Source of the DNA: Lolium rigidum
Lineage: Eukaryota > Streptophyta > Magnoliopsida > Poales > Poaceae
Direction: 5' to 3'
DNA length: 64,000 bases
NCBI RefSeq assembly: GCF_022539505.1
Contig: NC_061514.1
Coordinates: 343,588,644 to 343,652,643 of the forward strand
Below are positions 21,871-34,566 of the stretch, piece by piece. Position numbers and translations under genes: made by a program. The notes under the pieces are model-generated. The model did not search any database, was not told the origin of the DNA, and was given only the letters and a program-made list of their open reading frames with translations. The stretch's first letter is position 1, and each line of letters begins with the position of its first letter.

Positions 21871-23137
21871 CCATCTACCATGGAAATACCACTGTACCTT
21901 ATGGACTAACGCAAATCTCAGATCTTAAGCTGGCTGAGATCTTAAAGCGAATATTTGAAACATGCGTACTCCTGAATCCGATTAAACTTAGTATGGTATT
22001 AGGTTACATAGTTGTCCGACCACTAAGTTATAGAAATTTCTGGATGGGCACGAGTTTCCTTTAGACTGCTCATTTAAAATTTGTGGTTTTTTTTCCTAAG
22101 CTACATACTTTTGAGTTTAGGTATAAAAAATTTCACGCACATACATACGTGCATCCTCTACCAAGAAATTTTTTGTTCAACTTTTTTGGAGATACAAAAA
22201 TATTGATTTTTGGGCTGGCCCTTTATAAGGTTCCATTGAACCTAGGTTTCAACGTGTATTTTCGTGCGTGAGAAGTCTCTCTTATTATGCGCATGCTGCA
22301 TTGGGACATTAAATGAAAGGACAATTTTTGCGAAACATGTGACAAGTATTAAGAGCCACAATATAGGCCGAAATGTATCTGGACTCATTGAACCAGTGAC
22401 AAGTACTCGGAACCAGAGGAAGAACCATAAATTAAGAAGAGAGCGATGCAAAATCTGACGTATGTTTGAATTGATATGGAAGAAACACTCCTACTTTTCA
22501 GCATCCTTCAGTACATAGTAAACTTGGATGTGGGTCTATAAGAAAAAAAAGAACTAGCAAACGAAATAATTAAGTCGCCAGGAAATCCTCTTGAGGTTAG
22601 GTGTAGTAGTTTTTTTTTCGTTTGCATGCCTAGTCCTCATATATAGATCTCCTTTTACGTCTTGACTTTTGCAGCAGGCCAAAGAGCTAGAAGACTAATT
22701 CCTTAAGATGCTACAAGCAAATTGATGGTTCCAAGCGACAAAACAAGGCGCTTTACGTACAGTCAGGCCACTTGTTGGAACTTGGAACATACAAGCCACC
22801 GCAAGGACATGCAGGAACATCATTCTACTTGTGCTTCTGCATGCATGGCTGAAGATTCGTGTCTCGCTCGCAGTACTGCCAAGTAGTGCAAAAAAGCCAT
22901 GGTGACCTCTCCACCTCCAATTGTATGTCCATTTGCAAGGATACGAAATTGGGAATATTTTGGTAGCTGTCACTACACTCACAAGATATAACTCGTGAGT
23001 GTGTATGCGCTTGTGATTTAAATTAATGTCAATATCTTGATCTAGATACAACTCGTGAGTACTGTTGTACTCCTATATCTAGATGCATGGATGATTCCCC
23101 TTTGTTATGGAAGCCATTAATATCTCAAACAAGACTT
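21871..23137. other. Intergenic, nothing recognised
   Basis: Short frames such as 22083-22271 and 22695-23051 show no domain. No transposon ends were identified. Confidence 0.4.
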
Positions 23138-23300
23138 GCACTACTACAGATATGGCCTTCGCAGGAGTAGAGCAACAATGCCGGGCACAAAAAAAGGACG
23201 GTAAAAGGGTTTATAGTAGGCGCCTGGCTGCTTTAGCCGCCTGCGCAACTTTCAAAGTCAGCTCCATAGGTGAGCCATCACGTAAAACATAATATCTGAT
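23138..23300. mobile_element. Possible CACTA-type end
   Basis: CACTACTACAGATATGGCC resembles a CACTA terminus, and an imperfect inverted pair (TAGGCGCCTGGCTG / TTTAGCCGCCTGCGCA) follows. No second end or target duplication was found. Confidence 0.3.
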
Positions 23301-24461
23301 TTAATCAATGGAATAACACTGAAGAATGTGAACTTATGTTTCTTGTCCTTGTGTGCAATATGTCTGGCTTTAGTTTCTTTGATGCCAATAAAACTAAAAA
23401 AACGGAAAACTTGAAAAAAATTGCAGGAGTAGCTATCACATGCGGTCCGGAAAGCGCATATTGAAAATACGCTATCTCGGGGGCAGGGGGCTCTGATTGA
23501 TGAGTCACTTGTGAAAAGCATATCAAAATCGGTTCTTACCAATATCTGTCGGCATAATCTCAATTGGTGTCGTCGGTGCTAATCCGGCAGGGGAGGACCA
23601 TCAGATCACCAACCACCCTCTTTAGTTGACACGTATGGTTACTATGGAGCGAAATGCGAAGAACAAATCTGCATAACTGTTAGTTGTGAAATCCTTGGAT
23701 TTATTTTTGGTTTTTGATGGTGTGAGCACAAATTGTTTATCCCGTATTCTTGTAATCCCAAGAAGAACATCGCATTGTATCGCAAAAGGGGATCCTAATT
23801 TTTCTAAACGCTTCACAATGCTTTTTTCATGCCTTCTTTATGTCATTTCGATCGGCCAAGCTCGCCACTACTTAGTCATTTTCGATCAAATTAGTGTTGC
23901 TAAAGTGCTCAATTAAAGAGTGTCTACGTAGCTAGTGTGAGAGCTTTTTCACCGCCTTTTAAAACTTGCATGCATGCAATGCACGCCCAGTTTTATTATA
24001 TGGCCACTTTGCAAGATTTCCACTTTAGACACATTAATTGTTATATTGGAAGACTTTAGTTCCTCACAAAATTCACGTAGACTACGAGGAAAGCAGATAT
24101 GAAGCACCCTAATCGTAAGATCTGATCACAATCGAGCCAAAAGTAGAACCAAACTGAAGAATGTGCGAGTAAACCAAAAGTTATTGTTGTCACCTAAAAA
24201 GAAGAAAAGGAAACAAAAGGCCAAGGTTGATCGCAAGTTGATCTAGCATATATTGCTATGGATGCAGTGCCCATGCATGCCTGCACGGCTGCACGATCAG
24301 ACAATGCAGATTTGTTTCCAAATATGCATCCAACGTGTGCGGCAGCGTTTTGCCTCCCTCTTTTTCGAAGCCGGACAGGCCAAAAGCTGCATGCAGCAAT
24401 GCAGCCAGACTTTTTTTTAGCAAGACTTTAACTTTTGTTGAGGAGGAAAACAGTTTGGGCT
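23301..24461. other. Intergenic, nothing recognised
   Basis: Short frames in this stretch (for example 23686-23916) lack recognisable motifs. It ends at the TA target of a Stowaway MITE. Confidence 0.4.
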
Positions 24462-24463
24462 TA

Positions 24464-25190
24464 CTCCCTCCGATCCAAGGCTTAGGGCGTATAATTTTTA
24501 TCAAATTTTCCTCACAGCATAAGGAACGATGTGGTTTGCACGTTTTCTCCCAACAGTATCCTTGAAATCTGTTTAAAAGAACTTAAGTATCGGGAGGGGA
24601 TGAGTAATTTGCGATGCTGCCATAGGCCTACCATATCGCATGGGGGAAGTTGAGCAGAATATCCGGAGTGGAGCAGTTAATGGGGGCTGTTTATTGGCCA
24701 TGTATGTACATGCGGTGGAAATGGGTAGTTAAGGCTAGTCAAAGTAAGGTGTAACATAAGTTAGCAACATATACTACATGTTACTACTCTATGTTACTAC
24801 ATTTTATAGTGGGTAGTAACTTAATACTATGTGGGTTCATGCATTGTGTCATTTATTAGTTTCTATGGACTCATCTTGTCTTGGGGTGTGTGATGTTATG
24901 ATAACATAGCTAGATACCATATATTTTTTCACTTATTGCGATGCCATGTCACCAAAATATCTTGAGGTGTGTGATGTTACTACATATGTTACTTGTGAAA
25001 TTGGGAGCGGGAAAGAGGGGACTTGCATTTGCATGCAGCGATAAATTAGGAATCAGCTCGCAGTTAGAGGGGAAATTAAGAAACAAATCAGACGATTTAA
25101 TAGGGGCATGTTTGGAAGGATTTATCTCGCTGGGTGCTCCTTAATCGACGTGCCAAATTTTTTACGTCTTAAGCCTTGGGTTGAAGGGAG
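24464..25190. mobile_element. Stowaway MITE containing a second MITE
   Basis: The left end CTCCCTCCGATCCAAGGCTTAG and the reverse complement of the right end, CTCCCTTCAACCCAAGGCTTAA, form an imperfect inverted repeat. TA is present on both sides (24462-24463, 25191-25192). At 727 bp it is much longer than a usual Stowaway because of an internal insertion, at least 24733-25002. Confidence 0.7.
24733..25002. mobile_element. Nested MITE with GTAACAT/ATGTTAC motifs
   Basis: AT-rich, about 270 bp, starting GGCTAGTCAAAGTAAGG and carrying many GTAAC/GTTAC motifs (ATGTTACTACTCTATG, GTGTGTGATGTTA twice). I recognise the general sequence as a MITE frequent in Triticeae intergenic DNA, but no family or target duplication can be given. 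Ends are approximate. Confidence 0.5.
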
Positions 25191-25265
25191 TATTATATAT
25201 GAGAATTTCGGAAATAAACAATCTGTGCATGGACTTCCGTGTGGCTTTTTCTTTGGGCTTTATTT

Positions 25266-27928
25266 CACTACAACAGATACCCCCCTTCAGCAACGCAACG
25301 ATGCGTTGCCAAATGTCCATATAAGCGTTGGTAGTGCCTACACCAACGGATTTGGTATGCGTTGCCGTTGGTGGCGTTGCAAGGGTCGACACAAACGCAT
25401 ATACAGGCGTTGGTAAACGACACGAAGAAGCGTTGTAAGATAGCAACGTATATGGGTAGATCCTAACAACACTTCATATACGTTGGTGGTTGCTAGATAG
25501 CTCGAATAATTAGTGGTAGTTTATGTACTATGTAAAGCAATTATTTATTCAATACTAAGAGTGAACGAGAGATGCAATATGTTAAATAGAAGGATATCAT
25601 ATATTAATCAACTATGTTGCTTTACAAGTAGCATGACTCATTGAATACAAGTTCTGTATCTCAAAAGTGACACTCTAAAACATAGTCTAGATCTATCTGG
25701 TAGTAGCGCCATTCTTGAAACTTCTCTCAGCATCTCAGCCATGCTTGGTCCACTTATTTTGCCAATCTACAACAACACCACCAATTTTATATAAGTAACT
25801 TGCCATTATTGTGACAAAAACCAAGTGAATAATAAAATAATGTAAATTAAAATAGTTGCAACATACAAAGGTTGAATGCCATAGGATAGTTAACCTTCCT
25901 GCATGAACACTTCTCGGAACACAGAAGGAAGTTCATGTTTATCTTATCTGAACAGCGATGTGAAAGCAACAACAAGAAACCAAGAACTCTTTCAGTCATA
26001 CATAAATTATCCTTTATTGTAGCAGATTCTTGTGTGTCCTTTTTCTTTTAGATCCAATTAATGTTCCCAGGACATTGAGGAGAGGATTCATAGGAGTGCA
26101 ATTTGACCTGCACCAAGTAGCTTAGTGGCTTCAATCTTTCGACTGAACCTGTGGTTGTCACAAAGTAAAGATTGAATTAATATAGCAGAGATAATAAAAT
26201 ATGTATCTGAAAAATTCCCTAGGCATTTTCTCTTTACTACAATAGACATATAGTTCACACAGATTTATATTAATTCCCATGCGAGGTGACTAGACTAATA
26301 TATGTGACACCATAGCAGCCTACGACCAAAGAAGTCACCAGGCCGTACTACACACTCTGATTACTTTATGAGCCTTCTTCTATACAACCACGGATTTATA
26401 TTTCTCGTTGCAGCACACAAATACTGAAGCTTTACCTCTTGTATGAACCTGCACAGGCAAGCTGTCATAAGAAACCAACAGAAATTTCAGATTCAGTATG
26501 TATAGCTGCATGTAAAGATTACTTCACAAGAACAATTATATAATACAGAATCTAGAAAATTAAATTAATTTTGATCTTAGTCGTCTCCATCTTTGTGTAC
26601 AAGGGGCTCTATTAAACAAATGATTAGAAGTGCGCGCAATTTCCCCTATTTCTGCAGTCTACTAGTTAGTCCCTTGACTAGCCACGAAAGATGCATACGG
26701 TTGTCAATCCATAAACAATCATTGAAAGAAAGGTGAATATTTTAAGTTAATAAATTATTTCGTTTGCACATGCATAGCAAGAGACTTAAGCTGGTCTGCA
26801 ATATAATTCTTCTATAGCATACATCGAAAGAACACAACCGTGGCTTGCACAAATAAAAAAAATAGTGCTTTGCACCTCGTAAGAACAGTACTATAACTAA
26901 TATTCATTTGAACAAAACGAGCTAGATACAGTAATCAACCACCCAACTGTCTAATTCATGAAACAGTAGAAACAAGTTACAGTTCGAAGACATCTTGCAT
27001 ATCACAGGAGTACCAATAAAGCTACAGAACATGCCATGCTCTAATATATGTGGGAACGGATCATGTAGTAGTAAAAGTAGTAAAACAGAGGGATCACGTC
27101 TAGAGCCTGGTCACCTGATTAAGGGAGAAGCCGGGTGGGAGCGGTGGTTACCAGTTGGGACTTGTGGCAGGTGATCTGAGAGCAAGCACCCTTGGTTGAG
27201 CGGCAGGGACAACATGAGACACAACACGTATCAACACAAAACACAACCCTGAATAGTTAGCGGATCGAGCCAACTAAGGACTGCAGACTTTGGGTCAGAT
27301 GGGAGTGAAACTGAAACCAAGTGGTACCCGTCGAGGCACATAATCTCTAGAACGAAGCACGGCCCGCTGAAACCAGAGATGATGAGATCGATAGAAATCA
27401 AGAAACTCGCCACTGAAGGCGGGTTGAGGTGGAGATCCCCACCTGAAGGCGGGTTGCAGCGGCGGACGGGGCGCAGCGGGATGACTGGATCTAGCAACGG
27501 CGTTCGGCTCGCCGACTCGCCGCTGCACATAATTGACAACCCCTCTACATATGAATCCCATTAGGAACCTGCAAAGAACGAAGCAGGAACCGCTAAAACC
27601 AGAGACGACGACATCGATAGAAATCAAAAGACATGATCGAGGTGGAGTTCCCCACCTGAAGGCGGGTTGCAGTGGCGGACGAGGCGTAACGGGATGAGTG
27701 GATCTAGCAGGGCGTATTGGTAACGTGATGAGAAGATCTTCAGGGGAGTACTAGCAAGACGAGAGAGTATTGGGATTGCGGGGCAATGTACAAGGAAGGT
27801 CGTTCACGGATATTATAGATCGTGTCTTATCTTTCCGCTCATATAGGAAGTGGGGAAGTTGTTTCGTGCAAAGCATGGCGAGTCCGTTGTAAGACATGCG
27901 TAGCTACAGGTGGGTTCTTGGTGTAGTG
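25266..27928. mobile_element. Complete non-autonomous CACTA element (2663 bp)
   Basis: The left end CACTACAACAGATACCC and the reverse complement of the right end, CACTACACCAAGAACCC, match over most of the first 20 bases. TTT flanks both sides (25263-25265, 27929-27931), a 3-bp target duplication. The left subterminal region holds at least six GCGTTG(G/C) motifs (25300-25440). No transposase ORF is present. Near the right end two degenerate copies of CCCACCTGAAGGCGGGTTGC lie at about 27430-27500 and 27650-27720, surrounded by GC-richer sequence that could be captured gene material. Confidence 0.8.
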
Positions 27929-27931
27929 TTT

Positions 27932-30428
27932 AGGTCTGAACCAGACTGTGTTAGTAGTATTTATTTGGGCTTCCGTGGGCTAGCTTTGTCTCCACGCACA
28001 CACTAACTGTGCACAATAAAATTCCATGATCAATTAACATGTCATACAGTAATAGAAATGTGTTTAATGTTGCATCACGAAGGTGCCAAAAAGTACTTAA
28101 TGTGCTGTTAAGTTTGCATCGATCGATGTGCTGGAACCAAATCAAATCTACCTGATCATTTGAATAATTAACACATGGAGCTAGATACCGCAATCTAGCG
28201 ACAGAATTGATTACCAAACAGTCGCTCGTGACATCTGACTTAGTGCCGTCCCAGAGAAATTTATACCAGGTTTTTGTCCTATACAACATTCATGTAGATT
28301 TCATGCCTATAAGCGTATCTAGCATTTACAATACAGCTAGCAGGAATCGAAATCTATGTGCTAGCTGAATCAAGGAAATCAATGTGTATGTTCATTCTTT
28401 GGATTTATCAACCGGCCGAAACAAAAAAGATCACGCATATCTAACCAATTGATTTGCAAGCTAGACACACTAAACTATCCTTCAGACTAATCAGTGCCTT
28501 TAATACTACTCCTATATACGCCGGAGAAATAATTAAGCATGCAGCCGGACCTGACCCTGGTATTGCAACAGAAAATCTTCAAATCAGCCAAGGTCAGCCA
28601 ATGCAGTCACATCTTCACATATCATGCCCAATCACCAAACCTAGTCACGTCCCATTACATTTTGCTTTTGCTTGGCAGCTACCTAGCTGCCTATATATCA
28701 TTGATCTCTTTAATTTATATATCAGAATTCAATCACTCGCTTTTGCCGCAGTACTGCAACAGGACAGGCAGCACTACTGATGTAGCCAACCCTACTAGTG
28801 CACAAGTTGTGCAGCACAATTTATACGTACTAGCTAATTGATCATTAAACCATAGATGTAGCCGTGTACTTTCAACAGAAACAACCACATGTTGCAAAGC
28901 TTCTCCAAAGAAATATAATTGGAGAATGACATCTTCGAGAAGTACGTACGGCGCCGACGTGGCGAACCGGCAAATTGCTACGAAGAGGCAAACTAAGAGA
29001 TTATAATTTGATTGATTAACCCAGTTGTTATTGGCGTTTAGCAGAACTATGTTCAAGCGAGAGGAAGCTTCCATGGATCATACGCCACAAAACGCCATGC
29101 AAGTACACGTACCTACTTGAGTAACCAAATCAATATATTGCGAAGCAAACGAGACATCTTTATATATTGACTGATCAATGTTAATGTAACGCGAGGCAAC
29201 ACTCAAGTGGCTGGACGTTTTTAAGCAATGTCCGCCACGTATGATTTACTTGGATCTCTGACTATGGAACGATTGTGCAGTTGGGTTTTTCTCTTTGTTC
29301 TTGTTCACTGACCTTGAAAAGTGCTTCCGTGCCAAGGTACCGATGAATATATAAGCTGGCACACTGACATGTACTTGACTAGGCACGAACGTATATACAA
29401 TTGGTTTTTCTTTCTGATTGATAGTTCAGTTTTGGACCAATTAATGCATGTATGCCTCGACGTACACTTCGCAGTCCACTAAGCATAGCTTGTTAAATGA
29501 AGCTAGTAGAATATATATACATATTAGTTGACAAAAACAACACAATCACTTAAAAATGTAAATATTTGGAATAGATCGAAAAACCTGAGTGAGTGTGTGT
29601 GTGTGTGAGAGAGAGAGAAGGTGGGGTGGGCAAGGTGAATTTTCCCGCTAAGCATTTCTGCACGTTCCTGACACCTCTAGTGGCCCGTTTGTGCTAGTTT
29701 TAATTAGTCCGAAAAGGCGCGGCGAAAAGTGGAAGTAAACCTCCTCCCCAAATCAAAAGAAAAAAATAATTCGTAAGTTTAAATTTCAAATACTTCTTTG
29801 TCTTGCTGAGTTATATGTATGCCACATTATTAAGAGGGAGTAATCTATTTGAACACGAGGGCATGATCGCTATCTAATCCATACATGTACCATCGACAAA
29901 ACAAAAGGTAAAGGTCTCCTTCTAATGAGGTTGCTATTCAGATAATTATCTGGAAATTCAGATGAAATTTGTGGGACCCATATCACTATGTGAAGAGTCT
30001 GGCTCTAGTCTGAACAGATCTAGGGCTCGCGTTAAGCCCGTTAAGCCCGTACCCAGCTCAGATCCATCCCCGACGACCCGATTTTCACTTGAATACGGGG
30101 CCCAAATGCAGATGGTCTTGTGCATAACATACACATTTTCAAGGGAGGTATAAATGCCCTTTCTTCTTTGAACGGGTAATATTGACCAAGCTCAAAAAAA
30201 CATTCATTTTCTCTCTCATCCATTGCTTAATTATCCTCAAAAGGTTGAGATATCTTGATTCCTCCACCAAAATTTGAATCCCTTTGGAAAATAAGGTGAG
30301 ACGATTTGGATGGTAATCCCACTAAGCAAAATAGCGATACCCCTTAAGTTCTTTAGGATTCTTATTACGTTTGGGTTTGATTCAAACCCTAGGTTTTCTC
30401 AAAAGCCTCCAAGTAGTGTTTTTGTGCC
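27932..30428. other. Intergenic, nothing recognised
   Basis: Contains many short frames without motifs. A TATA-like GAATATATAAG near 29346 has no ORF downstream. A GT/GA microsatellite lies at 29589-29618. Confidence 0.4.
29589..29618 (+). repeat. (GT)n(GA)n microsatellite
   Basis: A run of GT dinucleotides passes directly into GA dinucleotides, about 30 bp in all. It is potentially length-variable between accessions. Confidence 0.9.
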
Positions 30429-30431
30429 CAT

Positions 30432-30626
30432 CACTGGTAGAAAAACAGCCTTCCGGGAAGCCCCATTAGTCGCGAAGCTACAGGAACCGCGACTAATGGG
30501 GTCTTTAGTCGCGGTTCGGGTGGCGAACCGCGACCAAAGGCCTGGGCCCAGGGCGCACGGTGGCCAGCTGGTGCACGTGGGGGGCTTTAGTCGCGCATGG
30601 AATGTTTTTGAGGGTTTTGTGGTCAC
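30432..30626. mobile_element. CACTA element left end, interrupted by element C
   Basis: Begins CACTGGTAGAAAAACAGCC, a CACTA-type terminus, preceded by CAT (30429-30431) as a possible target duplication. Subterminal inverted motifs (CCCCATTAGTCGCG, CGCGACTAATGGGG, TTTAGTCGCGGTTCG) follow. At 30627 it is cut by retrotransposon C, whose far end is outside the window, so the rest of the CACTA element should lie past 64000. Confidence 0.75.
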
Positions 30627-32182
30627 TGATGACCCACAAGTATAGGGGATCGCAACAGTCTTCGAGGGAAGTAAAACCCAAATTTGATGATTCGACACAA
30701 GGGGAGCCAAAGAATACTTATAAGCCTTGACAGCGGAGTTGTCAATTGAGCTGCTGGAAAAGCACTAACAACAGGGTGATGTGAAAGCAGTGGTAATATG
30801 ATGCGGCGCCAGAAAATAGTTGCTACTACTTTGATGGCGTGTTGACAGGGAAATGTGATGCGACAGTAATATGAGATCAATAGTAACACATCAGTAGCAG
30901 TAACACATATGCGATGGCACTGGAAAATATCCCAGCACGCAGTTGATTGAAAAGCAATGATGATGAAATAAAGAACCGGAGTTCCCGGCGATCTACACTA
31001 GTGGTAACTCTCCAGATAACAAGTGTTGGGTGAACAAATTACAGCTGGGCAATTGACATAATTGAATTTAGCATTAAGACAAAATAAATAGTCTATTAAT
31101 ATCGTAGGCATTTTTTTCATATATAGTCATACGTGCTCGCAATGAGAAAGTTGCATAACATCTTTTGTCGTACCAGCCCGTTTGCAGCGGGGCCTCAAGG
31201 GAACTACTGGTAATTAAGGTACTCCTTTTAATAAAGCACCGGAGCAAAGCATTAACAATTGGTGAAAACATGTGATCCTCATATCAAAGCCATCCCCTCC
31301 GGTTATCCCAATTAGAGATCACTTTGGGGCCTCGGGTTCCGGATAAAGACATGTGCATACAATTTGTAGATACAATCTAAGCAACAATTATAGAGTCTAG
31401 ATCTAAGATCATGTCACTCGTGCACTAGTGGCAAGCATTAAACATAATAATATTGCAGCAACAAATACTTCACACTTATAAGATATACTGAACATAATGA
31501 TCAATCCATCGGATCCCAACAAACACAACACCGATTACATCATATGGATCTCAATCATGTAAGACAGCTCATGAGATCATTGTATTGAAGCACATGGGAG
31601 AGAGTACCATCTAGATACAGCTAAGAACCCATAGTCCCTGCGGGAACTACTCACAAACCATCATGGAGTCGAAGTGGAGGCGGTGGAGTCGATGGCGATG
31701 GCTCCGGGGACACTTCCCCGTCTCGGCAGGGTGCCGGAACAGAGACTTCTGTCCCCCAAAACTTGGTTTCGGCGATGACGGCGGCTACGGAACTTTTCGT
31801 GGACGGAGGGTCATATGTAGCAGAGTTTTTAGGTCAGAGGGGTCTTATAGGCGAAGAGGCGACGTCAGGGGACGCATGAGGCCACCATACCACCCCCAGG
31901 CGCGGGCCAGGTCTGTAGCCCCCCTCCGGCTCTCCTTCTAGCTCCCGGGGTCTTCTGGTATATTAGAAAATCTGTGATTTTTCCAGAATTTTCCGAGCAC
32001 TTTCATTTTTGGACATTTTCTGCAATAAATAGACATAATAAACATGCTGGCACTGTGGCACTTGTTAATAGGTTAGTCCAATAAATGTCATAAAATGATA
32101 CAAAGTGCGCATAAAACACAGAGAAATTGGTGTAGAATAAGCATGGAGCATCAAAAATTATAGATACGTTTGCAACGTATCA
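30627..32182 (-). repeat. 3' LTR of element C (1556 bp)
   Basis: Minus-strand start TGATACGTTGCAAACG at 32182, end GGGTCATCA at 30627. The terminal palindrome GATACGTT-GCA-AACGTATC is intact. It matches 36091-37257 closely across the shared part. Confidence 0.9.
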
Positions 32183-34566
32183 ACATCCCCAAGCTTAACT
32201 CCTGCTCGTCCTCGAGTAGGCAAGTGATAGCAAACAAATAATTTTTGAAGTGACATGCACCTTCAAAGTTCAAAGGATGACTAGATACAAATAATTTAAG
32301 GAAAAGTAATAACAGATTCATGATTCAATCAATAATAATTTTGGGACCATGCACATAAAACTAAGAATGACAACTATGCTCTCTTAATGGTGCATGAACT
32401 TAGAAGATGAATACTCAACATAAAAGTAAAAGAAATACTCTTCGCAGAGGGAATAAGAGATTACTCATGTGCTAGAGCTTTTTATTTTGAAAGCATGGAA
32501 ATAATTGTGTCAACGGTAGTAATAATTCATATGGGTTATGTATAAAACTTCCTATAAGTTGCAAGCCTCATGCATCGAATACTAATAGTGCCCGCACCTT
32601 GTCCTAATTAGCTCAGATTTTCATGGATTATCATCGCATTACACATGTTTCAACCAAGTGTCACAAAGGGGTACCTCTATGCCACCTATACAAAGGTCCA
32701 AGGAGATAAATCACATTTGATTTCTCGATTTTGATAGATCTCAACTTGAGGACATCCATACCGGGACAACATAGAATACAGATAATGGACTCCTCTTTTT
32801 AATGCTTTAAGCATTCAACAATAATAATATTCGTATAAGAGATTTTGAGGATTAAGGTGTCCAAGCTGAAACTTCCACCATGATACATGGCTTTGGTTGG
32901 CGACCCAATGTTCTTCTCTAACAATATGCATACTCAAACCATTTCAACTCATGGAAAATCTCCCTTACTTCAGACAAGACGAACATACATAGAAACTCAC
33001 ATGATATTCAACAAAGGTGTGACAGGTTGATGGCGTCCCCAGTAATTAAAGGTTACCGCTCAACAAGCAACTTATAAGAACTAAGATACATAAGTGACAT
33101 ATTCCTTACCACAATAGTTTTTTAGGCTACTTTTCCGTGAGCTATATATTGCAAAAACAAGGAAAATTTTGTTTTAAAGGTAGCACACAAGAAATTTACT
33201 TTGGAGTGGCTATGAAATACCACATATAGGTAGGTATGGTGGACACGTTTGGCATTTTGGTTTTTTGGAGTTGGATGCACGAGTAGAGCTCATACTTAGT
33301 ACAAATGAAGGCTAGCAAAAGAAAGGTGGCAACCGACTAACAGAGAAATAATGGCCATAATCATGCATAGCGACAAAACTTATTAATCAAAGCATATGGT
33401 GATATTAAAAGTCAAAAACTAAATGATCATCAAGTCAACTCAATTGAAACATCAAAGGAGATCTTTCATTTGCATCACTATTAATATGAGATTTTTTACT
33501 CGTATCCAACACCAATCAACTTATTTGAAACAACTCTCATAGATAATAAACATAAAGACCAGAGAGCTTTCATAAGGAAACTAACAAGCTCTGAACATAA
33601 TATGAATGAAAAACTAGAGCTTAAACGCAGTACTCACAAAAATAGAACGCTCGTTGAACATATGAGTGAAAACTAGAGCGTCCATGCAATTAAAACGGAG
33701 TGTGTCTCTCTCCAAAACAAATATGATGGGGTCCAACCACTTGTTACAGCAAAAAAACAAAACAACAGAAAAAATACATACGCTCCAAGAAAAGCACATA
33801 ATACATGAAGCAATAAAAATATAGCGCATTGAAAAATGACCTGGTGCTTTTTACTGATGAAGAGGGGGTGTCCCCAAGCTTTGATGCTTGAACTTCTTGG
33901 ATATTTCTTGGGGGTCCAGGGTACATCCCCAAGCTTGATCTCTTGTCCATGCTTCATATTATTACATCATTCTTCTCTCCCTACACTTGAAAACTACCTT
34001 CACACAAAACTCACAACAATTGATTAGCAACATTAGTGCAAATAAAAATATATCAAACCAGCAAGGCTTCAGTAATTGCACATAACAAACACTCATTTTA
34101 ACATATTCTACTGTAGCTACTTCTTCCCAAAGCTCTTTTTCACAAAAGAACTCAAAAAGACGAAGCATAAGACGCAAATGCAAAACATGGCAGAAATTTG
34201 TCAAAACAGACCAGCAGGCAGAGATAAAAATTGAAGAAATAGTTATATTTCTCAAATCGAAAAATGCTAAACTAACGAAAGTTAGCTAACATACCGGGTC
34301 ATAAGCACAAAAAAGTGCAGCTCAAAATAACGTTCTGGCGATTTTTAAGAATTTTTTTCGTGACCAGCACAGAATCTGTTTCAGAATTGCAAATACCCCA
34401 AACACTACTTTCTTACCATTAGAGGCTACTCTTGGCACAAAAACGAAATAAAAATGATAAGGAGAGCTTATTACAGTAGCAATGACTTTCGAGACTAAAA
34501 AAAAGTAAAATAACATAAATAAACACATAATGGGTTGTCTCCCAAAAAGCTCTTTTTTTATAGCCA
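32183..34566 (-). other. Element C non-coding internal region
   Basis: The tract AAGCTTGGGGATGT (minus strand) next to the 3' LTR is the likely PPT, and the motif is repeated in degenerate form at 33870-33935. The sequence is recognisably homologous to the internal 3' regions of A, B and D (for example the segment around AGGTCCAAGGAGA). No gene. Confidence 0.65.

Noticed and set aside
29340..29360. TATA-like GAATATATAAG as a promoter
   Set aside because: No ORF or transcript-like structure follows within 1 kb.
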